Shown one piece after another: positions 24,575-33,386 of a DNA stretch of 35,918 nt. The notes under the pieces were generated by a model, which did no database searches, was not told the origin of the DNA, and worked only from the letters and a program-made list of their open reading frames with translations. The DNA is taken from the NCBI GenBank assembly GCA_902514765.1, contig CABXSA010000008.1, forward strand, positions 1 to 35,918. The letters are read 5' to 3'. The stretch comes from an uncultured SAR86 cluster bacterium (GTDB lineage: Bacteria > Pseudomonadota > Gammaproteobacteria > Magnimaribacterales > AG-339-G14). The stretch's first letter is position 1; the number at the start of each line of letters is the position of its first letter. The translations under genes and the position numbers were made by a program.

Positions 24575-25270
24575 ATGACACTTCAAGCGATATCAAAAGG
24601 ATTTGAATATTATAAAAAATTTGGTTTTAACTTTACTGTTAAGATATTTCCACTAATCATCTTATTTGGCCTTGTTGCAAGTCTTGGAGCTTCTTCAAAT
24701 CTTTCTGAGGGCTTATCTAACTTTGATATATCTATCTTATTGATAAACAATTTTTTAATTTCTCCCCTATTGACTATTGTTGCAATTTTTATTGCTAACG
24801 ATCTCTTTGAAAAAAGTAATAGAGACGTTCTTGTCTTTTATGTTATTTCATGGAAATTTTTAATAAAGATTTTAGTTTTGTCTCTTATTTACTCAGTTGC
24901 ATTTTGGATTGGGTTTTTTTTATTTGTGATACCAGGTATTTTAATTGCAGGATTACTACTTTTTGTAAACTATTTTGCTATTTTAGAAGACAAATCTGTA
25001 GGGGATTCTCTTTATCTTTCATGGAATAAATCCAAAGAAAATTTAGTGCAATGTATTCTTATGGCAGTTTTTTTTTGGTTCATTACAATTTTGACCATTG
25101 CTATTTTATTCTCAATTACCAATAGTTACAGAGAGTCAGATGAGATTCCTCAAATATTCACAATTATTACAAGCTCACTTGCAGCATATGTACAAATTTG
25201 TCTGGTATGTTTTCCTATATTAATTTTTTTTAAAATACAGTCACCTAATAAAATCGAAGATGGAATCTAA
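24575..25270 (+). CDS. Integral membrane protein resembling YciC/DUF975
   Basis: A 231-residue protein with about six hydrophobic helices. The segment FFLFVIPGILIAGLLLF followed by FAILEDKSVGDSLYLSWNKSKEN is the hallmark of the YciC/DUF975-type membrane proteins (a glycine/proline helix, then an amphipathic segment with a Ser-rich turn). Function unknown; in other bacteria such proteins are linked to envelope stress or membrane homeostasis. ATG 24575 lies 20 bases from the divergent glutaredoxin start. The last 30 bases overlap the convergent holB stop end. Confidence 0.72.
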   Translation: MTLQAISKGFEYYKKFGFNFTVKIFPLIILFGLVASLGASSNLSEGLSNFDISILLINNFLISPLLTIVAIFIANDLFEKSNRDVLVFYVISWKFLIKILVLSLIYSVAFWIGFFLFVIPGILIAGLLLFVNYFAILEDKSVGDSLYLSWNKSKENLVQCILMAVFFWFITILTIAILFSITNSYRESDEIPQIFTIITSSLAAYVQICLVCFPILIFFKIQSPNKIEDGI

Positions 25271-26155
25271 TTGGATTTTTTTATTTATAGGGACTTTATT
25301 TGCCATCATCCCTTGAAAGGTAATCACTTCTTCTAAAAATAAAAATAGTTCTTCCTCCGACAAGGTCGAAATTATCATTTGATCTTTATAATTTTCTTCG
25401 TTTAATGAGTTATACAATGTTAAAAAAATATTCTGTTTTAAGATATTTAGTCTTAAGTGTAAATAATCATCATTCCATGTCTCAAAGACTCTGTTTTTAG
25501 TAAAATTAAATTTCTCCAGAGATTCCATCGTATCCTCGTAAAGAATTTCTAATTTTTTTAATTCTTCTCCTGATAATGAAGATATATCGAATTCATCCGA
25601 TAGAGCATTTATCAACATAGGATTAAGTTTTTTTTCATTAATTTCATTATTTGAAGAAGAATTTTGTATATTTATTCTCACTAACCTACTCAAAATAGTT
25701 TTTTTCAATCTATAAGGTCTAGATGTCATCATTATTATGTGCGAATTAGGAGGAGGTTCCTCTAAAATCTTTAATAAATAATTTTGTGCTTCTTCATTTA
25801 GTAAATCAGCTCTATTGAGTTTTATAACCTTAGCGGATGAAATTAAAGAAGTTTCGTTAAGAATATTGATAATTCCCCTATTTTTATCATCATCCCCTCT
25901 AATGGTTCCAATGCCAATTTTCTCTTTATCATCAGGATATATCTCTAAAAAGTCTGGATTAGATGCTGAATCAAATGTATGACAAGACTTACATTTATCA
26001 CAGGCTATAAAATTTTCATTTTTGGAGTTACATAAAATTGCTTTGACAAAATAATTTATTAACTTGTGAGAATTTATTGAATCGGTACTTTCAAAAAGAT
26101 ATGCATGAGAGATATTTTTAACATCTATTTTTGAATCAAAAAGATTAGCTTTCAT
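25241..26155 (-). CDS. holB: DNA polymerase III subunit delta'
   Basis: Part of the clamp loader that opens the beta sliding clamp. The N-terminal AAA-like domain begins SHAYLFES and lacks a Walker A motif, as expected for delta'. A zinc module is formed by Cys42, Cys52, Cys55 and Cys58. LLKILEEPPPNSHIIMMTSRP and ILSRLVRI follow; the usual SRC motif reads SRL here. Length 304 (E. coli 334). ATG 26155 overlaps the tmk end by 11 bases, so it is translated with tmk as in E. coli. The yc-type pilZ and tatD genes that often follow holB are absent, and the gene collides with a convergent membrane-protein gene. Confidence 0.9.
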   Translation of the reverse strand: MKANLFDSKIDVKNISHAYLFESTDSINSHKLINYFVKAILCNSKNENFIACDKCKSCHTFDSASNPDFLEIYPDDKEKIGIGTIRGDDDKNRGIINILNETSLISSAKVIKLNRADLLNEEAQNYLLKILEEPPPNSHIIMMTSRPYRLKKTILSRLVRINIQNSSSNNEINEKKLNPMLINALSDEFDISSLSGEELKKLEILYEDTMESLEKFNFTKNRVFETWNDDYLHLRLNILKQNIFLTLYNSLNEENYKDQMIISTLSEEELFLFLEEVITFQGMMANKVPINKKIQLDSIFDFIR

Positions 26156-26756
26156 TGATTTTATTTAAAATACTAATTTTGGCTATTTCAAATATCTCAG
26201 AAGGATTTTTATTTGAATCAATTATCAAGAAACGTTCAGGATTTTCATTTGCAAGATTAAGATAAAAGGTTCTAATTCTTTTAAAAAAATTTATCTCTTG
26301 TTTTTCAAACCTATCTAATTCCCCCCTCTTCCTAACTCTTTTGAAGCCCTCTTCAACAGATAAATCTAAATAAATAGTTAAATCTGGAATAGGCAAATCT
26401 AGAGGTTCAATTAGCTTATCCAATACTTCTGTTTTTATTTTTCTTCCTGCTCCCTGATATGCATATGTTGAATCAAGATATCTATCTGACAAAACATGAG
26501 TATTATTTCTCAAAGCTGGATTAATAATTTTTTTAACGTGTTCCAACCGATCTGCTAAAAGAAGAAAAGTCTCTGATAATGAATCTAGCTCAATTGTTTT
26601 ATCTAAAAGAATATTTCTTAACTTTTTTCCTTCTGGCGTAGCACCAGGTTCTCTGGTAAAAATAAAATCTATTTCCTTTTCTATAAAGTATTTTTTTAAA
26701 AGGTTAATTAAAGTAGATTTGCCTACTCCCTCCCCACCTTCCAAAGTAAAAAACAT
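26145..26756 (-). CDS. tmk: Thymidylate kinase
   Basis: Phosphorylates dTMP to dTDP with ATP in the cytoplasm. P-loop GGEGVGKST (7-15), TREPGATPEG (DR/E motif region), DRYLDSTYAYQGAGR (the DRY motif and substrate loop), and a LID region with RKRGELDRFEKQ. Length 203 (E. coli 213). The start ATG shares one base with the mltG stop (TAATG). Sits in the conserved mltG-tmk-holB order. Confidence 0.96.
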   Translation of the reverse strand: MFFTLEGGEGVGKSTLINLLKKYFIEKEIDFIFTREPGATPEGKKLRNILLDKTIELDSLSETFLLLADRLEHVKKIINPALRNNTHVLSDRYLDSTYAYQGAGRKIKTEVLDKLIEPLDLPIPDLTIYLDLSVEEGFKRVRKRGELDRFEKQEINFFKRIRTFYLNLANENPERFLIIDSNKNPSEIFEIAKISILNKINES

Positions 26757-27676
26757 TATTTACTCAATTGGAATTTCTTTATAGCATCTAAATGGTCTTC
26801 ATAATTTGTTGAAAATTCATGAGTGCATTTATCTTTTGCCACAAAGTATAAAAAATTATGTTCTTCTGGTTGGCTTGCTGCAAAAAGAGAGTCTTTAGAA
26901 GGATTTGAAATTGGTCCAGGAGGTAAACCTTTATACATATAAGTATTATATAAGGAAGAATCTTTCAAATCTTTTTTCTTTAAGTCTCCTTGAAAATTTT
27001 TTAACCCATAAATCGTTGTAGAATCCATTTGTAGCAGCATATTATTTTTAAGTCTGTTGATGATAACTCCTGAAATTTTTTGTCTTTCATTAGCACAAGA
27101 TTCTTTTTCTAAAATCGAAGCAATGATTAAAATGTCTGTTTTAGATAAATTGTTTATGATTTTTTTGCGCTTTTCCCAGGCTTCATCGATTAAAACTTTC
27201 TGATTTTTAATTGAAATTTTTAATATGTCTATAATTTCACTTTCTCTATCATAAAAATAAATATCCGGTTTAATTAAACCTTCTAAATTACAAGATTTGT
27301 AGTCTTCATTATTTAGACAAAATTTATTAATGATATCCATAGAAAATATATCCTTTATTTTCGAACCTTCTGAGATTTCAAACCTCTTTAGAATGATCTT
27401 TCCATAATAAATCTTTTTGAATAAATCATATAATGAATCATTATTGTTTATTTTATATTTGCCTAAAAAAATTTTTTTATCTGTACCGGAAATAGTAAAA
27501 ATGAGTTTTATTGCTTTTGGAAAGTAAATCTCTTCATTCTCTAAATCATAAAGAATCTTATTTAAACTGTTCCCTTCTAATATTGAAAAGGTAATTTCTT
27601 TATCAAGGGGCTTAAAAAGTAAAAAAGAGTAAAAAATGATATTCATTGTGAATATCGAAATAATAATAAATCTCAC
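26756..27676 (-). CDS. mltG: Endolytic peptidoglycan transglycosylase MltG
   Basis: Inner-membrane enzyme that cuts nascent glycan strands and sets their length. One N-terminal membrane helix (about 2-21), a LysM-like region, then the YceG catalytic domain with Glu190 in ASILEKES, followed by QMDSTTIYGL and YNTYMYKGLPPGPISNPSKDSL, all diagnostic. Length 306 (E. coli 340). The start is GTG 27676, overlapping the fabF stop by four bases (GTGA); ATG ten codons in would also leave a short anchor. pabC, between fabF and mltG in E. coli, is missing here. Confidence 0.94.
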   Translation of the reverse strand: MRFIIISIFTMNIIFYSFLLFKPLDKEITFSILEGNSLNKILYDLENEEIYFPKAIKLIFTISGTDKKIFLGKYKINNNDSLYDLFKKIYYGKIILKRFEISEGSKIKDIFSMDIINKFCLNNEDYKSCNLEGLIKPDIYFYDRESEIIDILKISIKNQKVLIDEAWEKRKKIINNLSKTDILIIASILEKESCANERQKISGVIINRLKNNMLLQMDSTTIYGLKNFQGDLKKKDLKDSSLYNTYMYKGLPPGPISNPSKDSLFAASQPEEHNFLYFVAKDKCTHEFSTNYEDHLDAIKKFQLSK

Positions 27677-28914
27677 TGAATTTTTTTAAAAATCAAAGAT
27701 ACATTTGTTCCACCAAATCCAAAAGAATTACTCATGGAATAATTTACCTCCTTTTGCTTTGACTTATTTGGGGTTAGATCTAAATTAAGATCTATATCAG
27801 GTTCATTCAAGTTAATAGTTGGAGGAATAACTGAATCTCTCATAGTAAGGAGACAAAAAATAGCTTCAATTGCTCCTGCTGCACCTAATAGATGGCCGGT
27901 CATTGATTTAGTAGAGCTGATAGATAAGTTGTCTCTATCTTTAAAGATTTCTGCTATTGCTCTAGCTTCAATAACATCGCCCAAAGGAGTAGAAGTTCCA
28001 TGAGCATTTATATAATCGATCTTCTCATGGCCTTCTTTGAAATCTTGCAAAGCATTTTTCATTGCATTTAAAGCACCTCGACCGTCTTCAGCTGGAGCAG
28101 TTATATGATACGCATCATCGCTTTGTCCAAAACCTACAATTTCACCATATATTTTTGCTCCTCTTTTTTTTGCTGAATCTATATGTTCCAAAACTAAAAT
28201 TCCTGCACCCTCACCCAACAAAAAGCCATCCCTTTTTTTGTCCCAAGGACAGCTGGCTTGTTGAGGATTTTCATTATTGGTTGAAAGTGCTTTTGCAGCA
28301 TTAAATCCGGCTAGCCCCAAGGGAGTTATTCCTGCTTCTGATCCACCGGTTATCATAATATCAGCATCTCCATTTGATATGGTTCTAGCTGAATATCCTA
28401 TGCTATGACCAGCACTGGAACATGCAGATACAATAGAGATATTGGGACCTTGAAAATTATATTTTATTGCGACATTCCCAGAGGTCATGTTTATGATCGC
28501 ACCAGGAACAAAAAAAGGAGAAATTTTTCTTGGTCCTTTATCATTTAAAATGAGAGCATTTTCTTCAATACTACCTAATCCTCCTATTCCAGATCCAATA
28601 GAAACTCCAATCCGATTTTTGTCAATATCGCTTAAGGGTAAATCAGCATCAACTAGTGCTTCATCAGTTGCGGTTAAAGCATACTGTATGAAAGGATCAA
28701 TTCTTCTCTTTTCTTTTGGAGATAAGCCTGAAACATCATCGTACCCTTTTAGTTCCGCTGCAAAGGTTGTAGCGAATCCAGATGTATCAAACTTGGTTAT
28801 TTCTCCAGCGCCGCTTATACCTTTGGTAATGTTGGTCCAAGAAGTTTCTAAATCATTACCAAGTGGAGAAACTATGCCAAGACCAGTTACGACAACTCGT
28901 CTTTCTGATGACAT
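27673..28914 (-). CDS. fabF: Beta-ketoacyl-ACP synthase II
   Basis: Condensing enzyme elongating acyl-ACP with malonyl-ACP, including the temperature-linked step from palmitoleate to vaccenate in E. coli. The Cys-His-His triad is visible: Cys165 in VSACSSAGH, the His of AHGTSTPLGD (about 305) and the His of TGHLLGAAGA (about 342). Length 413 equals E. coli FabF. It starts 12 bases after the acpP stop in the usual acpP-fabF order. Confidence 0.96.
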   Translation of the reverse strand: MSSERRVVVTGLGIVSPLGNDLETSWTNITKGISGAGEITKFDTSGFATTFAAELKGYDDVSGLSPKEKRRIDPFIQYALTATDEALVDADLPLSDIDKNRIGVSIGSGIGGLGSIEENALILNDKGPRKISPFFVPGAIINMTSGNVAIKYNFQGPNISIVSACSSAGHSIGYSARTISNGDADIMITGGSEAGITPLGLAGFNAAKALSTNNENPQQASCPWDKKRDGFLLGEGAGILVLEHIDSAKKRGAKIYGEIVGFGQSDDAYHITAPAEDGRGALNAMKNALQDFKEGHEKIDYINAHGTSTPLGDVIEARAIAEIFKDRDNLSISSTKSMTGHLLGAAGAIEAIFCLLTMRDSVIPPTINLNEPDIDLNLDLTPNKSKQKEVNYSMSNSFGFGGTNVSLIFKKIQ

Positions 28915-28926
28915 ATTTTTAAAAAA

Positions 28927-29160
28927 TTATTCTGCAGAATCTATATAGTTTACTGCATCCTCAACAGTAGCTATTTTTTCTGCCTCTTCATCAGGAATTT
29001 CTATCTCAAATTCCTCTTCAAATGCCATTACTAATTCAACTGTATCTAATGAATCTGCACCTAGATCGTCTATAAAAGACGCGGAGAGAGTAACTTCCTC
29101 TTCACCAACTCCTAATTGTTCGCACACTATTCTACGAACTCTTTCTTCAGTACTGCTCAT
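28927..29160 (-). CDS. acpP: Acyl carrier protein
   Basis: A 77-residue acidic four-helix carrier. Ser37 in [15 protein letters not shown] takes the 4'-phosphopantetheine arm. Starts [12 protein letters not shown], very close to E. coli AcpP. GAGG lies six bases before ATG 29160 and the gene has its own likely promoter in the 100-base gap before fabG, as suits one of the most abundant cell proteins. Confidence 0.97.
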   Translation of the reverse strand: MSSTEERVRRIVCEQLGVGEEEVTLSASFIDDLGADSLDTVELVMAFEEEFEIEIPDEEAEKIATVEDAVNYIDSAE

Positions 29161-29189
29161 ATGAACCTCTATTTAAAAAATTTGTCTGA

Positions 29190-29220
29190 ATTATATACCT
29201 TTAAAAAAAAATTTTTTCAA
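29190..29220 (-). promoter_or_regulatory. Probable acpP promoter
   Basis: Read on the minus strand, TTGAAA (29220-29215) is followed 17 bases later by TATATA, or 19 bases later by a perfect TATAAT (29195-29190). Transcription would start about 20 bases before ATG 29160. This 100-base gap between fabG and acpP is the longest inside the rluC-to-holB set. Confidence 0.6.
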
Positions 29221-29260
29221 TAATCGTATTTTTTTTTGCAACATTTTTGTGCAAGTCAAG

Positions 29261-29992
29261 TCACATATACAACCCACCGTTAACATGAATAGTCTGTCCT
29301 GTAATGTAATTAGCCTGATCTGAAGCCAAAAAATTCACTACTTCAGCAATTTCATTAGGCTTTCCTAATCTTCCTAGTGGGATTTGGGAGGCTAAAAAAT
29401 CTTCATTACCATCTGAAATTTCTTTTGTCATATCTGTTTCTATAAAGCCTGGAGCAACGCAATTCACATTAATATTCCTTGAACCCAATTCTCTAGCCAA
29501 AGATCTAGACATTGCTTCAATGCCTGCTTTTGCCGCAGCATAGTTTGCTTGTCCTTTGTTTCCAAGCACAGCTGAAGTAGAAGAAATATTTATTATTCGA
29601 CCCCACCTGTTTTTAACCATTTTTTTAATAAATGATTTAATGAGTAAATATTGCCCATTTAGATGAACATCAATTACATTATCCCACTCTTCTTCCTGCA
29701 TTCTTAACATAATGTTGTCTCTGGTTATTCCAGCATTGTTAATCAATATATCAGGGTAAATTTCTTTGGAATCAAGTAATGAAGTTAATTCTTTAATTGA
29801 GTTTCTATCACCTAAATCTAATTTAAAGGAATCGCCATCAAAATTCATTGAATCAATATTTTCCAAGATGCTTTGAACACTAGATTCAGAAGTCCCAGTT
29901 CCAACAACAAAATAATCTTTGTTAAAGGATTCAAGAATAGATTTGCCTATTCCTCTTGAGGCTCCAGTAATTAAAACGGTTTTTTTTGACAC
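29261..29992 (-). CDS. fabG: 3-oxoacyl-ACP reductase
   Basis: NADPH-dependent short-chain dehydrogenase carrying out the first reduction in each fatty-acid elongation cycle. Cofactor motif TGASRGIGKSI (9-19), NNAG (85-88), and the catalytic Ser138, Tyr151 and Lys155 at the same numbers as in E. coli FabG, including YAAAKAG. Length 243 (E. coli 244). The start is GTG 29992, three bases after the rpmF stop, with no clear ribosome binding site, so coupling to rpmF is likely. In E. coli plsX, fabH and fabD lie between rpmF and fabG; all three are absent here. Confidence 0.96.
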   Translation of the reverse strand: MSKKTVLITGASRGIGKSILESFNKDYFVVGTGTSESSVQSILENIDSMNFDGDSFKLDLGDRNSIKELTSLLDSKEIYPDILINNAGITRDNIMLRMQEEEWDNVIDVHLNGQYLLIKSFIKKMVKNRWGRIINISSTSAVLGNKGQANYAAAKAGIEAMSRSLARELGSRNINVNCVAPGFIETDMTKEISDGNEDFLASQIPLGRLGKPNEIAEVVNFLASDQANYITGQTIHVNGGLYM

Positions 29993-29995
29993 AAA

Positions 29996-30202
29996 CTAAT
30001 TAGGAGAGTCTTCGTTTGAATCTTCCTTTGTTTTTATATCTAAAATTTTTCTTCCCTTAAAGAAACCATCTTTTGTCATATGATGTCTAAGATGCTTTTC
30101 ACCAGTAACAGGATCTAATGATAGAGCTTCTTTTTTCAAAGCATTATGAGAACGTCTTGCACCCCTTCTTGCTCTAGATACCTTACTTTTTTGAACAGCC
30201 AT
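29996..30202 (-). CDS. rpmF: 50S ribosomal protein L32
   Basis: A 68-residue basic ribosomal protein starting MAVQKSKVSRARRGARRSH, with HHMTKDGFFKGRKIL. E. coli L32 has 57 residues; the extra here is a C-terminal tail of about ten mostly acidic and polar residues (TKEDSNEDSPN). Cysteines for zinc are absent, as in the zinc-free form. It follows rluC by 35 bases and leads into fabG, linking translation and lipid synthesis as in E. coli, although yceD and maf are not present. Confidence 0.95.
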   Translation of the reverse strand: MAVQKSKVSRARRGARRSHNALKKEALSLDPVTGEKHLRHHMTKDGFFKGRKILDIKTKEDSNEDSPN

Positions 30203-30237
30203 AATTTAGTGACGCAATTCTAGGGCAATTTGAATAT

Positions 30238-31152
30238 TTATTCATCATTTTTAAGTAATTTTTTAAACTCTTTTGGGGGCTTTACGCTTACATGGATATT
30301 CAAATCCTTTGAAATGAAAGAATTAGAATGAAGGTACATCCTTTTTTTATATCCTGAGCCCTTTGGAAGCTTGTTTTCCTTTAATCCATACTTCTTGTCT
30401 CCTACAATTGGATATCCTAATTCTGAGAGATGAACTCTCAATTGATGAGTTCTCCCAGTAATCAACTCACATTGAATAAGAGAAAAATAGTTTGAGGATT
30501 CAATGGCTTGATAAGAAGTTCTTGCAATTTTTCCTCCTTCTGAAATCTTAACCATCCTTTCTTCGCCTTTGAGCATGTTTTTTTTAATATTGATTTCGTA
30601 CAAGCCGTCTTTATTAATCCAGTTTCCATGAATAACGGCTTGATAGGTTTTTTTAACTTTTCTTTCCGAAATCAACTTGTTACAGCGTCTTAAAAATTTA
30701 TTATTTTTAGCAATTATTTGGCAGCCCGATGTATCTTTGTCTAATCTATGAACCAATTTTGCATCTCTATAAGCTTTGCCGAAGTTTCTAATCGTTTCTA
30801 TCACACCAATTGATATCCCGCTTCCGCCATGCGAAGCAATACCTTCAGGTTTGTTTATTGCAATGTAATCGTCATTTTCTTCCACGATTGTATCTTTTAG
30901 TAAAGCAATAATATTAGTAGGAACAAATTGATTTTCTCTTTTTGAAATCTTAATGGGCGGAATTCTCACTTCATCACTGTTTACTAATTTATATGAAGGT
31001 TTTTTTCTTTTACTATTGATTCTGATTTCGCCTTTTCTGATAATTGAATAAATCTTTGATTTTGGAACGCCTTTCAAATAATTTATTAAAAAATTATCCA
31101 ATCTTTGACCGGAAATATTTTCGTCAATAATTACTTTTTTTACTTCAGGCAT
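30238..31152 (-). CDS. rluC: 23S rRNA pseudouridine synthase RluC
   Basis: Makes pseudouridines 955, 2504 and 2580 of 23S rRNA (E. coli numbering). An N-terminal S4 RNA-binding domain (about 14-70) is followed by the RluA-family catalytic domain with INKPEGIASHGG and VHRLDKDTSG, giving catalytic Asp138, and later GRTHQLRVHLSELGYPIVGD. Length 304 (E. coli 319). Divergent from rne exactly as in E. coli, which favours RluC over RluD. Confidence 0.93.
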   Translation of the reverse strand: MPEVKKVIIDENISGQRLDNFLINYLKGVPKSKIYSIIRKGEIRINSKRKKPSYKLVNSDEVRIPPIKISKRENQFVPTNIIALLKDTIVEENDDYIAINKPEGIASHGGSGISIGVIETIRNFGKAYRDAKLVHRLDKDTSGCQIIAKNNKFLRRCNKLISERKVKKTYQAVIHGNWINKDGLYEINIKKNMLKGEERMVKISEGGKIARTSYQAIESSNYFSLIQCELITGRTHQLRVHLSELGYPIVGDKKYGLKENKLPKGSGYKKRMYLHSNSFISKDLNIHVSVKPPKEFKKLLKNDE

Positions 31153-31363
31153 AAATAATTTAGATTTATTTCAATATTTTCTCTAGAATACGCTTTAAAG
31201 ACCCTTGTTAATAATACTTTAGGGCAAGAATTTTAATTTAGTTTAAATATAAGAATCTAATAAATATAGGTAGCTAAGGCGTAAAACCTAAAGTTTATTT
31301 CCAACATAGCCTCCTTTTAGAGGTATTTCGTTTTATATTTAAGCACTTTCATGAGGTGAAACT
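31153..31363 (+). promoter_or_regulatory. Divergent rluC/rne intergenic region with probable rne leader
   Basis: This 211-base stretch holds no gene. It contains two small hairpins before the rne start: TAGGT/ACCTA (31267-31271 with 31286-31290) and CCTC/GAGG (31310-31313 with 31320-31323). A strong ribosome binding site, GAGGTGA, follows at 31353-31359. In E. coli the long rne 5' leader is cut by RNase E itself for feedback control; the size and position here suggest the same, by inference. No convincing sigma-70 promoter stands out. Confidence 0.5.
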
Positions 31364-33385
31364 ATGAAAAGAATGCTTATAAATGCTACTCAGCCAGAAG
31401 AACTGAGAGTTGCTATTACTGAAGGAAATCTTTTGTATGATTTAGATATTGAAAATATCAGTGAAATCCGCAGAAAAGGAAACATATATAAAGGAAAAGT
31501 TAGCAGAATTGAACCAAGTTTAGGTGCTGCTTTTATAAACTATGGAGCAGAAAGACATGGATTTTTACCTTTCAAAGAAATCTCTCCTCAATTTTATCCT
31601 GAAAAACATAATCGTAATTCAAGACTATCTGTTTCAGACTGTTTAAAAAAAGATCAAGAAATTCTTGTTCAAGTTGAAAAAGACGAACGAGGTAATAAAG
31701 GAGCAGCTCTTACCACAAATGTAAGTCTAGCTGGTAGGTATTTAGTTTTAATGCCAAATAACCCAAAAGCTGCAGGAATCTCAAGAAGATTAGAAGGCAA
31801 AGAAAGAGATAAGCTTAAAGAAAGAATTGCATCTTTAAATGTTCCTGAGTCTATGGGATTAATAGTAAGGACTGCTGGAGAAGGAAAAGATCTTGAAGAT
31901 CTTAAATGGGATTTAGAGTATCTACAAAGAGTTTGGGATGGTATTAAAGAAGCAAATACTTTGAAAAATAGTCCAATTTTAATTTTTAAAGAAAGCGATA
32001 TCATTATCAGAGCCTTAAGAGACTATCTGAAAGAAGATATAGAAGAGATTTGGGTTGATACTGAAGAAGCTTTTGAAGAAGCATCTGAGTTCGTAGAACG
32101 TGTCATGCCTGATCAAGCTAAAATTCTTAATAAGTATGAAAATACTCTCCCCCTTTTCACTCGATATCAAATCGAATCTCAAATTGAGACCGCTTATCAA
32201 AGAGAAGTAAAACTTACATCTGGAGGGTCAATCGTCATAGATGATGCGGAGGCTCTAGTTGCAATAGATATCAACTCCTCCCAAGCTACTTCTGGTAAGG
32301 ATATTGAAGAAACTGCGGTCAAAACCAATATAGAAGCATGTGACGAAATTGGAAGACAATTGAGACTTAGAGATATTGGCGGATTAGTTGTAATTGATTT
32401 CATCGATATGATGAAACTTGAAAATAAACGCGCCGTAGAAGATGCCATGAGAGAAGCGCTTTCTGAGGATAGAGCCAGAGTTCAAATTGGGCGTATTTCA
32501 AGATTTGGATTGCTTGAACTATCAAGGCAAAGACTTAGATCATCTCTAAAAGAAAGATGGACTCAAGACATTAATACACTTTCGACCGCAGTCCTTAGAT
32601 TACTCGAAGAAGAATCTAGTAAAGAAAAAACTAGCGAAGTAAGAGCAATAGTATCTCCTGATATGTCAGCATTACTGCTGAATGAAAGAAGAGTTCGTTT
32701 AAATGATATTGAAGCAAGGAGCAATGTAAAGCTTGTAGTAATTTCTGATGCAACCAGACCTGATTCTAGATTTGAAGTCATAAGAATAAAAGACGGAAAG
32801 GTAATAGATCCTGAAAAAAATAGATCGAGTATTTCTGTCGCTGATCATTTTGAGAAAAAAAGCAAGAAAAAAACTTCTGAAGAAAAACCTCTTCTAGACA
32901 TTAAAAGATCGCGTAGACCAAAGAAATCTTTATTTAAAAGAATCATAGAACTTTTTAAGGGCAGCAAACCAAAGAAAAAATTTCAAAAACCCAATAAGAG
33001 ATCTAAATATTCTAAGAATCAAAGCAAAAAATCTTATCAAAAAAATAGAAATAGGTTTGATAGCAGAAATAAATCAAACTCTAATAAGTTTAAGGATAAT
33101 AAAAAAACAAATCCTAAACAGAGAAAGTCTCAAAACTCAACAGAAGTTAAACAAAATAGAGTTGCTAGAAAACCAAAATCTGATAACCCTAGAATATCCA
33201 AACCTAAAGAGATAGTTGAAAGTGGATCGTCTCCAGACAAAGAAAACACAATTAAAAATGAAGTTATTCAAAAACCTAAGAAGTTGAGTAGACCTAAGAA
33301 AGAAAAAAAAGCAAAAGTCTCAAAAGAAGTTGCAGAAGAAAAGAAAACTATAGAACGAGCTTCAAACGATCCAAGAAATAAATAA
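31364..33385 (+). CDS. rne: Ribonuclease E, short form without zinc-link
   Basis: Main endonuclease of mRNA decay and rRNA/tRNA processing. The catalytic half (1 to about 490) follows E. coli closely: S1 domain near 35-125, 5'-sensor region, and metal-binding Asp302 (VAIDINS) and Asp345 (VVIDFIDM). The zinc-link CPRC (Cys404/Cys407 in E. coli) is missing: after SSLKE (393-397) the chain runs straight to the small domain, about 12 residues shorter. The C-terminal part (about 500-673) is far shorter than E. coli (1061) and very rich in Lys, Asn, Ser and Arg. It contains SLFKRIIELFKG (about 520-531), an amphipathic helix like the E. coli membrane anchor. Divergent from rluC. Confidence 0.95.
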   Translation: MKRMLINATQPEELRVAITEGNLLYDLDIENISEIRRKGNIYKGKVSRIEPSLGAAFINYGAERHGFLPFKEISPQFYPEKHNRNSRLSVSDCLKKDQEILVQVEKDERGNKGAALTTNVSLAGRYLVLMPNNPKAAGISRRLEGKERDKLKERIASLNVPESMGLIVRTAGEGKDLEDLKWDLEYLQRVWDGIKEANTLKNSPILIFKESDIIIRALRDYLKEDIEEIWVDTEEAFEEASEFVERVMPDQAKILNKYENTLPLFTRYQIESQIETAYQREVKLTSGGSIVIDDAEALVAIDINSSQATSGKDIEETAVKTNIEACDEIGRQLRLRDIGGLVVIDFIDMMKLENKRAVEDAMREALSEDRARVQIGRISRFGLLELSRQRLRSSLKERWTQDINTLSTAVLRLLEEESSKEKTSEVRAIVSPDMSALLLNERRVRLNDIEARSNVKLVVISDATRPDSRFEVIRIKDGKVIDPEKNRSSISVADHFEKKSKKKTSEEKPLLDIKRSRRPKKSLFKRIIELFKGSKPKKKFQKPNKRSKYSKNQSKKSYQKNRNRFDSRNKSNSNKFKDNKKTNPKQRKSQNSTEVKQNRVARKPKSDNPRISKPKEIVESGSSPDKENTIKNEVIQKPKKLSRPKKEKKAKVSKEVAEEKKTIERASNDPRNK

Positions 33386-33386
33386 G

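Noticed and set aside
28487-28948. Plus-strand open frame of 153 codons
   Set aside because: Antisense to fabF, whose catalytic motifs and length are intact; composition reflects the complement of that gene.
32197-32781. Minus-strand open frames of 83 and 72 codons
   Set aside because: Both are complements of the highly conserved RNase E catalytic core, with Ser/Leu-rich shadow composition.
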